Positions 9,635-17,962 of a DNA stretch of 64,000 nucleotides are shown piece after piece. Position numbers and translations under genes: made by a program. Where the stretch lies: NCBI RefSeq assembly GCF_006546985.1, contig NZ_VATK01000004.1:124001-188000 (forward strand). The letters run 5' to 3'. How positions within the stretch are numbered: position 1 is the first letter of the stretch; each line of letters begins with the position of its first letter. The DNA comes from Bacillus sp. 03113. Its GTDB lineage: Bacteria > Bacillota > Bacilli > Bacillales > Cytobacillaceae. The notes under the pieces are model-generated. The model saw only the letters and a program-made list of their open reading frames with translations. It had not been told where the DNA came from and ran no database searches.

Positions 9635-9914
9635 ATATTGCCCCTTCATTTTTTTGTAATTATTAACAGCATCTTCTTTATTCCATAGCGAGGAAAGATT
9701 CACTAATCAAATTTAGTGGATATTATTACTTAACCCAACGAAATCATTCGCTAAACAAATATAAGTTAAGTGTATCGAGATTTTGTACGAAAATACAGCA
9801 TTTTATCACACTATGATATATAATATAGTAAAGAAAGCGCATACATCGTTGAACCTTGTCTTAATATTCGATCTGCCTAAATTTATTATTATTAATTAAA
9901 TAAGAGGAAGGAAG

Positions 9915-10391
9915 ATGGAGATGGAATATTTTGTTGAAAGGCTTAAAGTAAATTATAAAACATTAGCACAATTCAAGAAATTTAAAGCATACGGCCAAAA
10001 AGAGCTATCTATGCAAGAGGATTTAGAGGCTAATATTATTGAAAATAATAGCGATTCGCCCTTTTACGGAATTTATTTTGGCAACCAACTAGTAGCTAGA
10101 ATGAGCTTATATTTTATAGACACCCATTTTGATTACTATTTTAATAATAGCCAAACGTATTTGGAACTATTAAAGCTTGAAGTATTAGCCGAATATCAAG
10201 GAAAGGGCTATGGAACGGCCTTAGTAAGCTTCGCCAAAAGCTTTAACTTGCCTATTGTGACAAAGCCTATCTTAAATTCAAATCACTTTTGGGAGAAATT
10301 GAATTTTTCTTCTATCACCGATGAAACAAAATCTACAAATAGTAATCTTCTTATTTGGCATCCAGCAAATGAAATGAAGAACATTTCTTAA
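9915..10391 (+). CDS. ylbP: GNAT family N-acetyltransferase (YlbP)
   Basis: 158-residue acetyltransferase of the GNAT fold. The acetyl-CoA-binding segment LEVLAEYQGKGYGTALVSFAK (about residues 94-114) contains the Q/R-x-x-G-x-G/A signature. N-terminal YGQKELSMQEDLEANIIEN and SPFYGIYFGNQLVARMSLY are typical of the YlbP subgroup. The substrate is unknown. The ATG at 9915 follows AGGAAGG closely; a second ATG two codons on (9921) has better spacing and may be the true start. It is transcribed divergently from panE, with a possible TATAAT at 9819-9824. Confidence 0.88.
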   Translation: MEMEYFVERLKVNYKTLAQFKKFKAYGQKELSMQEDLEANIIENNSDSPFYGIYFGNQLVARMSLYFIDTHFDYYFNNSQTYLELLKLEVLAEYQGKGYGTALVSFAKSFNLPIVTKPILNSNHFWEKLNFSSITDETKSTNSNLLIWHPANEMKNIS

Positions 10392-10399
10392 TATATATA

Positions 10400-10450
10400 A
10401 GGTGAATGACTACAACAGCTTATATTCTATGTTATCATTCACCATTTTTT
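10400..10450 (+). terminator. Terminator after ylbP
   Basis: GGTGAATGA pairs with TCATTCACC across a loop and is followed by ATTTTTT. It lies between ylbP and the convergent rsfA. Confidence 0.8.
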
Positions 10451-11065
10451 CTATTTTTGAATTCTTTCCAAGTTCCCGTTTTTATCCATTTGAAATTTAA
10501 TCTTTTGTTGTCTATCCTCTTCTTTTAAAACAACCATTTTCCTTGCTCTTTCCATTATTTCAATTAATGCTTTGTAATCCTCCTCAATCATACGCAATTC
10601 TTTTTTTAATTTTTCATTCTCAGCTGCAAGGTAAAAGGTTTTCTTTTCTAAATCGTGGATCTTTTCATCATAAAGGCTTATTTTATTTTGTTGTACTGAT
10701 GTTTTCTTGCCCTTTAGATAGATCTCTCTTAAAAAAGCGATTACCTCTTCAAAATCTCTATTCTCATTAAGAGAAGAATCTTTTAACTCTTCCAACAAAT
10801 CATCTTCGACTTTTTTAACAGAATAAGCTACTTGTTGCTTCTCTTGCTTCCGCTGTTTTTTCGCTAGTTCAATTCCAGACTTATATTGTTTTCTTACAAA
10901 TGAATTCCAGCGAAATCCGCACGCAGCAGCTGTTCTAGAAAGCTGTTTTCCTACTTTTTCAAAAGCTTCTAGCTGAGTACCACCGTCTCGTATATAGCGG
11001 AGTACAACTTCTGCAAGAAGAATATCTTCATCTTGAGACCAAGCATCCTGGCGTGTTGATGACAT
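10451..11065 (-). CDS. rsfA: Prespore-specific transcriptional regulator RsfA
   Basis: Fine-tunes forespore transcription under sigma-F control. 204 residues: a Myb/SANT-like N-terminal domain (about 4-65) with the characteristic [16 protein letters not shown] and [12 protein letters not shown] segments, then a basic linker and a C-terminal coiled coil (about 135-185, [19 protein letters not shown]). AGGAGGGG lies just upstream of the ATG. It is flanked by ylbP (convergent) and rpmF, as in other Bacillus. A repeat block A2/B2 fills the gap to rpmF. Confidence 0.93.
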   Translation of the reverse strand: MSSTRQDAWSQDEDILLAEVVLRYIRDGGTQLEAFEKVGKQLSRTAAACGFRWNSFVRKQYKSGIELAKKQRKQEKQQVAYSVKKVEDDLLEELKDSSLNENRDFEEVIAFLREIYLKGKKTSVQQNKISLYDEKIHDLEKKTFYLAAENEKLKKELRMIEEDYKALIEIMERARKMVVLKEEDRQQKIKFQMDKNGNLERIQK

Positions 11066-11130
11066 AGCAACCCCTCCTAAAGTTCTTTATTCATACATAT
11101 GCATCTACTAGAAAACATAGAATGTCAAAA

Positions 11131-11250
11131 GAAAAGTGGAAGCGCCTTGAACAGCCCTGAAGAAAAATGTTCTGCTGGATCAAAAAGTGCTTTTTGCTTT
11201 TAGAGACAGTAGGTTATTTTTCACAAGGGCTAGGCTCTGGAGCTAGACAA
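11131..11250 (+). repeat. Family A hairpin repeat, copy A2
   Basis: Complete copy from AAAAGTGGAAGCGCCTTGA to GGAGCTAGACAA. The arm nucleotides differ from the other copies: TCTGCTG opposes CAGTAGG, preserving most pairs where A1 has TTTTG/CAAAA and A6 has AATG/CATT. Confidence 0.8.
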
Positions 11251-11253
11251 TTA

Positions 11254-11356
11254 AGAAAAGCGGAAGATTAAAGACGCCACGTCAATATGTCTTCATCAGC
11301 ACTAGTACGTCCTGTACGTCGGCAGGCGCCTAAATTTAGGGATAAAAGCTAGATAA
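11254..11356 (+). repeat. Family B repeat, copy B2
   Basis: AAAAGCGGAAGATTAAAGACGCC start, then the conserved TATGTCTTCATC.GCACTAGTACGTCCTGTACGTCGG core, ending in AAAGCTAGATAAAG. It directly follows A2, giving an A-B composite like that at 58333. Confidence 0.7.
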
Positions 11357-11390
11357 AGAAAAAGCAAACAATTTTGCTTACAAACATGAC

Positions 11391-11425
11391 AAAAGCACAA
11401 GAACATTTGTTCTTGTGCTTTAATC
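11391..11425 (-). terminator. Hairpin terminator after rpmF
   Basis: AAAGCACAAGAACA pairs perfectly with TGTTCTTGTGCTTT just after the rpmF stop, followed by a short T run on the minus strand. Confidence 0.75.
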
Positions 11426-11436
11426 AAAAAGAAAAA

Positions 11437-11610
11437 TTAGTTTTTAACAACTTCTTTTCCTTTGTATGTTCCGCAAGCTTTACATACGCGATGAGTGATT
11501 TTTAGCTCACCACAGTTTGGGCATTCTACCATACCAGGAACTTGCAATTTAAAATGAGTACGGCGTTTTCTTTTCGCAGTTTTAGATGTTCTTCTAAAAG
11601 GTACAGCCAT
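11437..11610 (-). CDS. rpmF: 50S ribosomal protein L32
   Basis: 57-residue ribosomal protein of the large subunit. The N-terminus [10 protein letters not shown] and the basic RKRRTH segment are family hallmarks. A complete zinc ribbon (CPNC at about 27-30 and CKAC at about 40-43) marks the zinc-binding form. I start at the ATG at 11610, preceded by AAGGAGGTG six bases away. The frame opens three codons earlier, inside that Shine-Dalgarno sequence. It lies downstream of ylbN (YceD family), a pairing found across most bacteria. Confidence 0.98.
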   Translation of the reverse strand: MAVPFRRTSKTAKRKRRTHFKLQVPGMVECPNCGELKITHRVCKACGTYKGKEVVKN

Positions 11611-11700
11611 TCTTCCCACCTCCTTAAAGAGAATTAAGAAAGATATGAAGGCCAGATTATGCTGGATTCTTCAAGTGCTTCTTTTTTTTCTGCCGATTAT

Positions 11701-12222
11701 TTATTCGGAAGAATGATGATCTGTTTCAAAAAATTTGGCAAGTCCTGCGAGACGAGGATCTACTTTATCCTCTACAGTTTTCTCTCGGATAACCTCCCAG
11801 TCTTTCCCCGACTGTGGAGCTCCTTCCTCACTGCTGTCTTCACAGAATACTTGAATAGGTACTTCAAGTAAGATGATTTCTTCAATGATTGGCATAATGT
11901 CAATCACGTCACCTTTTACTTGATGAATATCCTCTTCGATTTCATTTGAGAAATCTTTTAAAAGGAACGTTTCAGTTGTTTCGACATTGATTGGAAAACC
12001 CACATCAACTAATGTACGAGAGCAAGGAAGAACCAGTTGACCATTTATTTTTAAATGAAAAGTCACTTTGGTTGAGTCAATATCTGCCCAACCTGTAACA
12101 TGCATTGGTGAAACGTCTCTAATAGAAGGATCTACTTTCTTAATCTCTTCCACATTAACCATTTCATCAATAGGGAAATCCTTGCTTCGATATTTTTGTA
12201 ATTGACCTAATGTCCATTTCAT
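11701..12222 (-). CDS. ylbN: YceD / DUF177 family protein YlbN
   Basis: 173-residue acidic protein of the YceD (DUF177) family, almost always encoded directly before rpmF; a role in ribosomal RNA or L32-linked metabolism has been proposed but is not established for Bacillus. Features: MKWTLGQLQKYRSKDFPIDE start, CSRTLVDVGFPI mid-region, and the C-terminal VDPRLAGLAKFF motif typical of the family. The ATG at 12222 has GGGGTGATT upstream. An in-frame GTG at 12231 lies within that site and is less likely. Confidence 0.93.
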   Translation of the reverse strand: MKWTLGQLQKYRSKDFPIDEMVNVEEIKKVDPSIRDVSPMHVTGWADIDSTKVTFHLKINGQLVLPCSRTLVDVGFPINVETTETFLLKDFSNEIEEDIHQVKGDVIDIMPIIEEIILLEVPIQVFCEDSSEEGAPQSGKDWEVIREKTVEDKVDPRLAGLAKFFETDHHSSE

Positions 12223-12437
12223 ACGAATCACCCCAAGGCAACAAAAGTAATTATATCTATAGTAACTTTATTTGTCAATATTTTTTCTTTACAGTAATAT
12301 AAAAACAAACTCTCTTTTTCTATCGTAGTAAATACTGCATTATTTTGTTCTGTTAATACCCGTTTACACTTTATTTGTATCCGCTAAACCTTCTTTCCAT
12401 ACTTCAGAAGCAGAACATATTATAGGAGATGATTATT

Positions 12438-13670
12438 ATGAAGGCAGTAGGAATTATTGTCGAATACAATCCATTTCACCATGGACATGTTTATCATATA
12501 GAACAAGCTCGAAAATTATCTAATGCAGAAATTGTGATTGCTCTGATGAGCGGCCCCTTTCTTCAACGCGGAGAGCCTGCTCTTGTTTCTAAATGGAGCA
12601 GAACTGAAATGGCATTGCTCGGTGGAGCTGATCTCGTTTTTGAATTACCATATGCTTATGCCACCCAAAAGGCTGACACTTTTGCTCAAGGTGCTGTATC
12701 AATCCTTTCAGCTTTGCAATGCCATGCATTATGCTTTGGCAGTGAATCCGGAGAAATAGAAAATTTCCTCTGTACTCTTGATTTTCTTCAAGATCATCAT
12801 AAAGAATATCAGCTAAAGATACAAGAGTTTATAAAAACAGGCGTAAGTTATCCCCAGGCTGCCTCGATGGCTTATCGTGAATTATGTTCATCGGACCAAT
12901 TTGTTGATCTTACGAAACCAAATAATATTTTAGGCTTTCAATATATAAAGGCTGCTTCGGACCAAAAGTTAAACATCCAGCTATTAACAATGAAAAGAAG
13001 AACTGCCCAATTTCATGATCAACAGCTTTCAACTAGTTCTATCGCAAGCGCAACAAGCATTCGTAATGTTTTGTTGGAGGAAAAAAGGCGTTTTTCTGAA
13101 GTCAAACCTTATATTCCTTCTTACACATATCACTTATTAATAAAATATAAAGATCAATTTGGGGCTTTACACCATTGGGAAAACTATTGGCCATTTTTAA
13201 AATACCGATTATTACATACATCAGCAACAGAACTGAAAAACATTTATGAAATCGAAGAAGGCATTGAAAATAGGATGATGACAGCTGCCGTTCAAGCACA
13301 ATCATTTCACCATTTCATGACTTTAATTAAAACAAAACGTTATACTTGGACGCGGCTTCAACGAGCTTGTATCCATATTTTAACTAATACTTCTAAAACA
13401 GAGATGAAAGAAAATACTCAGACTGCAACCTATTTGCGTCTATTAGGAATGACTCCTCAAGGAAGGCAATACTTAAAAAAAAGAAAGAAACAACTTACAA
13501 TACCAATTGTATCTAAGCTGTCTTCTTTTAAAAATTCACAAATAAATCTTGATATCAAAGCTTCAAGAATTTATTCATTTGGCATTTCAGATCCATATAG
13601 ACAGGCTTTGCTAGAACAAGAATATAAGCAGCCGCCTATAATGCTTTCGCCTATTCCAAATAATACTTAA
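12438..13670 (+). CDS. tmcAL: tRNA(Met) cytidine acetate ligase TmcAL (YlbM)
   Basis: Makes N4-acetylcytidine at the wobble position of elongator tRNA-Met using acetate and ATP via an acetyl-adenylate. 410 residues. The nucleotidyltransferase HIGH-like motif FHHGHVYH (about residues 13-20) follows VEYNP, and later come MSGPFLQRGEPA, SKWSRTEMAL and FGSESG. The STSSIASATSIR segment gives a KMSKS-equivalent region. Length agrees with B. subtilis YlbM (about 415). The ATG at 12438 has GGAG at the right distance; the ATG at 12429 overlaps that site. It diverges from ylbN. Confidence 0.95.
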   Translation: MKAVGIIVEYNPFHHGHVYHIEQARKLSNAEIVIALMSGPFLQRGEPALVSKWSRTEMALLGGADLVFELPYAYATQKADTFAQGAVSILSALQCHALCFGSESGEIENFLCTLDFLQDHHKEYQLKIQEFIKTGVSYPQAASMAYRELCSSDQFVDLTKPNNILGFQYIKAASDQKLNIQLLTMKRRTAQFHDQQLSTSSIASATSIRNVLLEEKRRFSEVKPYIPSYTYHLLIKYKDQFGALHHWENYWPFLKYRLLHTSATELKNIYEIEEGIENRMMTAAVQAQSFHHFMTLIKTKRYTWTRLQRACIHILTNTSKTEMKENTQTATYLRLLGMTPQGRQYLKKRKKQLTIPIVSKLSSFKNSQINLDIKASRIYSFGISDPYRQALLEQEYKQPPIMLSPIPNNT

Positions 13671-13672
13671 AA

Positions 13673-13722
13673 AAATGTGCTAGGCATCATCCTTATTTAT
13701 TAAGGAAAGCCTAGCATTTTTA
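13673..13722 (+). terminator. Terminator of tmcAL
   Basis: TGCTAGGC pairs with GCCTAGCA, with an inner CCTTA/TAAGG stem, and ends in TTTTT a few bases after the stop. Confidence 0.85.
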
Positions 13723-13760
13723 CTGGTGAAGAAAGTATAAGTTTTTAGAAATCCGACTGG

Positions 13761-13881
13761 TGTCTAGCTCTAGCGCCTAGCCCTTGTGAAAAATAACCTA
13801 ATGTCTCTAAAAGTAAAAAACACTTTTTGAGCCTTTAGAACATTTTTCTTCAGGGCTGACCAAGGCGCTTCCGCTTTTCTT
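13761..13881 (-). repeat. Family A repeat, copy A3 (first of a perfect tandem pair)
   Basis: Inverted-orientation family A copy running from TGTCTAGCTCTAGCGCC to CGCTTCCGCTTTTCTT. Its 121 bases are identical, base for base, to copy A4, which starts 124 bp later. Confidence 0.9.
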
Positions 13882-13884
13882 GCA

Positions 13885-14005
13885 TGTCTAGCTCTAGCGC
13901 CTAGCCCTTGTGAAAAATAACCTAATGTCTCTAAAAGTAAAAAACACTTTTTGAGCCTTTAGAACATTTTTCTTCAGGGCTGACCAAGGCGCTTCCGCTT
14001 TTCTT
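13885..14005 (-). repeat. Family A repeat, copy A4 (second of a perfect tandem pair)
   Basis: Identical to A3 over 121 bases, separated by a 3-base spacer (GCA). Its outer end, TAAGAAAAGCGG read on the minus strand, contributes the TAA stop codon of ylbL at 14004-14006. Confidence 0.9.
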
Positions 14006-15029
14006 ATTTATTTTTCATTTTTAAGTCTTCTAAATATTGAATTGCCTCGTCAAATTGATTGATTGGAACAATCTTCATTTTTGAATCAATTTCCTTGGCT
14101 GTTTTAACAGCCGCAACATAATTAGAATCCTTCGCGCCGTTTTCATTTGGAGCTAGAAAAATATCGGCACCTGCTCGATCAGCTGCAACAATTTTCTGTT
14201 CAATTCCTCCAATTCTCCCAACTGTTCCATCAGAGGTAATGGTACCTGTACCTGCAATTTTATATCCTTTCGTTAAATCTTCTTTAACAAGCTGATTGTA
14301 TATTTCCAACGAGAACATAAAACCTGCTGAAGGCCCGCCAATATTACTAGTCTGAATTTTCACTTCTGGATCGACCAATATTTTTTTATCATCAACGAGG
14401 ACAATTCCTACCCCAACCTTTTTGTTATCTGAAGGGAAAGCTTTTAATGTGAGGTCCACGTTTTTTACTTTATTCTCTCTTTCATAAGTAAGCGCAACAT
14501 GTTCTCCAGCCTTCTTTTCTTTTATCAGTTCTAGAAAATCATCTGAAGATTGTATTGGTTTTCCATCCATTTCGAAAACACGATCTGCAGCATCTAATTT
14601 ATTTTCAGCTGGCATATTCGGTATAACATTTAACACATATACACCTTTATATTCATATTTAAAAGGCAGCCCAGCGTTCTTATAAGCTACTTCAATCGCA
14701 GCAGTTTTGGATGATGACATTAATTGCAGCTGTCTAATATTATATTCCTTATCGGTCTCATCCTTACTTCTAATCGCGTTTACAGGATAAAGCTCTTGAA
14801 ACTTGCTCCATTTAGCTATCAAATAGGAATAAATATTTGCTTTTCCCATTCTGACAGTTGTCAGCATAAAACTCCCTTTCTCTTCAGTACCATTTTTCAC
14901 CTCAATAATAGGGTGAAGCTCTTTTGCTATGCCTGGCTTCGATACATAGTAAGGTAAGGAATAAAAAGAACTAACCATAACGATTATCGCTACGATAAAG
15001 AAGGAACGAACATATATTTTTTTACTCAT
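14004..15029 (-). CDS. ylbL: YlbL: membrane-anchored PDZ / Lon-like (S16) serine protease
   Basis: Cell-surface protease; in B. subtilis YlbL (CtpA-partner work) degrades the DNA-damage checkpoint inhibitor YneA. 341 residues: an N-terminal signal anchor (about 7-27), a PDZ domain (about 110-200, VLNVIPNMPAENKLDAADRV), and a C-terminal Lon-type domain with the catalytic serine in IGGPSAGFMF (about 233-242) and the conserved lysine in GRIGGIEQKIVAADRAG. The ATG at 15029 follows GGAAGGAG; the frame start at 15050 lies inside that site. Its stop codon is formed at the border of repeat A4. Confidence 0.94.
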   Translation of the reverse strand: MSKKIYVRSFFIVAIIVMVSSFYSLPYYVSKPGIAKELHPIIEVKNGTEEKGSFMLTTVRMGKANIYSYLIAKWSKFQELYPVNAIRSKDETDKEYNIRQLQLMSSSKTAAIEVAYKNAGLPFKYEYKGVYVLNVIPNMPAENKLDAADRVFEMDGKPIQSSDDFLELIKEKKAGEHVALTYERENKVKNVDLTLKAFPSDNKKVGVGIVLVDDKKILVDPEVKIQTSNIGGPSAGFMFSLEIYNQLVKEDLTKGYKIAGTGTITSDGTVGRIGGIEQKIVAADRAGADIFLAPNENGAKDSNYVAAVKTAKEIDSKMKIVPINQFDEAIQYLEDLKMKNK

Positions 15030-15212
15030 TACGAAAGCGGCTCCTTCCATTGCTTGATGACTTTCTTTTTTCTTATGGTCTAATTTGCCATTCTATGAGT
15101 ATATTGAGATATAGGACAAGGCTAAGCTTAGGTAAATTTTTCAATTTATTTATTTTAACATGATAGGCTCCATTTGCACAGCAAGTCAGCCTGTTTAGGG
15201 AGGATTCCGCAA

Positions 15213-16448
15213 TTGTTTGGATCAAAAATTAAAACGATTGTATTAGCATTGTCAGTAACGATTATGGCTGGATCTCTGCTTTCATTTCCAAAGGAGTCCG
15301 TACAAGCTTCAACAAGAGGTCTACATATGTGGTGGGAGATTGTATTTCCATCTCTCCTGCCTTTTTTTATATTTTCGGAGCTTATGATCGGATTTGGTGT
15401 TGTCCGTTTTATCGGTGTATTGCTAGAGCCATTAATGAGACCTCTGTTTAGAGTACCTGGAGTAGGTGGATTTGTATGGGCAATGGGGATGGCATCAGGT
15501 TACCCTACAGGTGCAAAGCTTACTGCAAGATTAAGGCAAGAGGGTCAGCTTACGAAAACAGAAGCAGAAAGACTTGTCTCCTTTACGAATTCCTCAAATC
15601 CTCTTTTTATTTTTGCGGTCGTTTCTTATAGTTTTTTTCAAAATATAACCTTGGGCATAATTTTAGCAGCTAGTCATTACTTAGGAAATTTTACTGTAGG
15701 GCTAATTATGCGATTCTATAAGCATGGAGAAGATCAAGGAATAAGAAAAGAAAGAGGATTTAATAAAATGAAATCCTCCATGCGAACTGCCTTTTCTGCT
15801 ATGCATGAAACGAGAATAAAGGATCAACGGCCACTTGGAAAAATCCTTGGAGATGCTGTTACGTCTTCAATTCAAACTTTGTTAATGATAGGTGGATTTA
15901 TCATTTTATTTTCAGTCATTAACAAGCTGCTCTATCAAATGTATATTACGGGTCTTTTAGCTTCATTTCTAGAAATAACCTTAGGAATTCTGCATTTTCC
16001 ATCAGAATTAAGCACACCATTAATTGCTGGTTTAATTGAAATTACTCTCGGGAGTCAAATGACAAGTCAATTACAAAATGTACCTTTAATGCACCAAACC
16101 ATTATAACAAGCTTCATTCTTGCCTTTTGTGGGTTTAGCGTTCAAGCACAGGTTGCAAGTATCCTTTCGCAAACGGATATTAATTTCAAGCCTTTTTTCT
16201 TTGCAAGAATCATCCATGCATTCATCGCAAGTTTGTATGTTTTTATTTTTTGGAAACCCTTTTATGTATATTTTTACAAAAGTACGCCATCTTCCCTTAC
16301 TATTCCAGCTACATCAAATTATCAAGAAGGCCATCTTACAGAGCTGTACCGCACGATGCTTGAATTTGGCCCCATCCTAACAATAACATCTTTATTTGTC
16401 TATATTCTTATATACATGAATAGATTAAAACAGAGTAAATGGTACTAA
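15213..16448 (+). CDS. ylbJ: Sporulation integral membrane protein YlbJ
   Basis: Multi-pass membrane protein of the nucleoside recognition/gate domain family; in B. subtilis it is made under sigma-E and needed for heat-resistant spores. 411 residues with about 8-10 membrane segments. Family signatures: LHMWWEIVFPSLLPFFIFSE near the N-terminus, GMASGYPTGAKLTARLR, and a second gate-like region near SVQAQVASILSQTD. I place the start at the TTG at 15213, nine bases after AGGGAGG; this gives the family length (408 in B. subtilis). The longer frame from 15174 also begins with TTG but has no ribosome binding site. ylbK, next to it in B. subtilis, is absent here. Confidence 0.93.
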   Translation: MFGSKIKTIVLALSVTIMAGSLLSFPKESVQASTRGLHMWWEIVFPSLLPFFIFSELMIGFGVVRFIGVLLEPLMRPLFRVPGVGGFVWAMGMASGYPTGAKLTARLRQEGQLTKTEAERLVSFTNSSNPLFIFAVVSYSFFQNITLGIILAASHYLGNFTVGLIMRFYKHGEDQGIRKERGFNKMKSSMRTAFSAMHETRIKDQRPLGKILGDAVTSSIQTLLMIGGFIILFSVINKLLYQMYITGLLASFLEITLGILHFPSELSTPLIAGLIEITLGSQMTSQLQNVPLMHQTIITSFILAFCGFSVQAQVASILSQTDINFKPFFFARIIHAFIASLYVFIFWKPFYVYFYKSTPSSLTIPATSNYQEGHLTELYRTMLEFGPILTITSLFVYILIYMNRLKQSKWY

Positions 16449-16472
16449 AATCATTAGTACCATTTACTCTAA
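16432..16472. terminator. Bidirectional terminator between ylbJ and coaD
   Basis: AGAGTAAATGGTACTAA pairs perfectly with its complement across AATC. It overlaps the ylbJ stop and lies just beyond the coaD stop, serving both convergent genes. Confidence 0.85.
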
Positions 16473-16475
16473 AAA

Positions 16476-17530
<1,055 letters not shown>

Positions 17531-17661
17531 CTTATCACCACATCATTCACCTTTAAACTCGTGTTATCCTTTCCTATCCTAACATAATTGAAATCTCCAG
17601 CCAACACTTACTACAATAACGTCTACCAACAAAGGACTTTGAAAAAATTATCCTGTATAGG

Positions 17662-17690
17662 GTATAACGAAAATGAATATGGAAATAATG
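17662..17690 (+). promoter_or_regulatory. Sigma-F/sigma-G type promoter of csfG
   Basis: GTATA at 17662-17666 and GGAAATAATG at 17681-17690, 14 bases apart, resemble the forespore consensus (GTATA and GGnnAnAnTr). A sigma-A-like TTGAAA (17639) - 18 bp - TATAAC (17663) overlaps it and cannot be excluded. Confidence 0.55.
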
Positions 17691-17696
17691 TTAGTA

Positions 17697-17846
17697 ACAA
17701 CATCTATTCGAGGATGTTGTTGCCAACCGCGGAGAAGACTTACGTTTCCCCATAAGTTCTTCCTCCGGTTTCTCCTCTCCCTTTGCCTTCTATCCTAAAA
17801 AGGATATAGAAGGACCCTGCTGGAAATCCTGCAGGGGTTTTTTTTA
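17697..17846 (+). ncRNA. csfG: Small RNA CsfG (sporulation-specific sRNA)
   Basis: About 150-nt RNA gene divergent from rsmD. Elements in order: a 5' hairpin (AACAACATC / GATGTTGTT), a second hairpin GGAGAAGACTTA / TAAGTTCTTCCTCC with the C-rich loop CGTTTCCCCA, an unpaired C-rich stretch (TCTCCTCTCCC), a small TTCTATCCT / AGGATATAGAA stem, and a terminator (CCCTGC / GCAGGG then eight Ts). The position between ylbG and rsmD (ylbH), the forespore-type promoter and the C-rich, anti-Shine-Dalgarno-like loops match CsfG, known as a conserved RNA of endospore formers. Here a 468-residue gene sits between csfG and ylbG. Naming rests on synteny and architecture, not on alignment. Confidence 0.75.
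17814..17846 (+). terminator. Terminator of csfG
   Basis: CCCTGC / GCAGGG stem followed by TTTTTTTT; a strong rho-independent terminator in the plus direction only. Confidence 0.88.
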
Positions 17847-17884
17847 TCAGTTAAGAAGTGATATGTTTTCGAAAGTACGAATGG

Positions 17885-17962
17885 TGTCTAACTCCGACGT
17901 ACAGGATGTACTAGTGCCGATTTTGCCGCAGGACGTGGTGCCCTTAATTGGCCACTTTTCTT
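17885..17962 (-). repeat. Family B repeat, copy B3 (inverted)
   Basis: Minus-strand copy (AAAAGTGGCCAATTAAG ... ACTAGTACATCCTGTACGTCGG). Its outer TAAGAAAAGTGG end abuts and shares the TAA stop codon of the 17961-19367 gene. Confidence 0.75.

Noticed and set aside
13761-14005. Tandem direct repeats as a possible CRISPR array
   Set aside because: Only two 121-bp units with a 3-bp spacer, no cas genes, and the unit occurs dispersed elsewhere.
17696-17783. 20-codon minus-strand frame (MGKRKSSPRL...) with GGAGG upstream, inside csfG
   Set aside because: The apparent RBS is the complement of the C-rich sRNA loop; the plus-strand promoter, hairpins and T-tailed terminator explain the region better.
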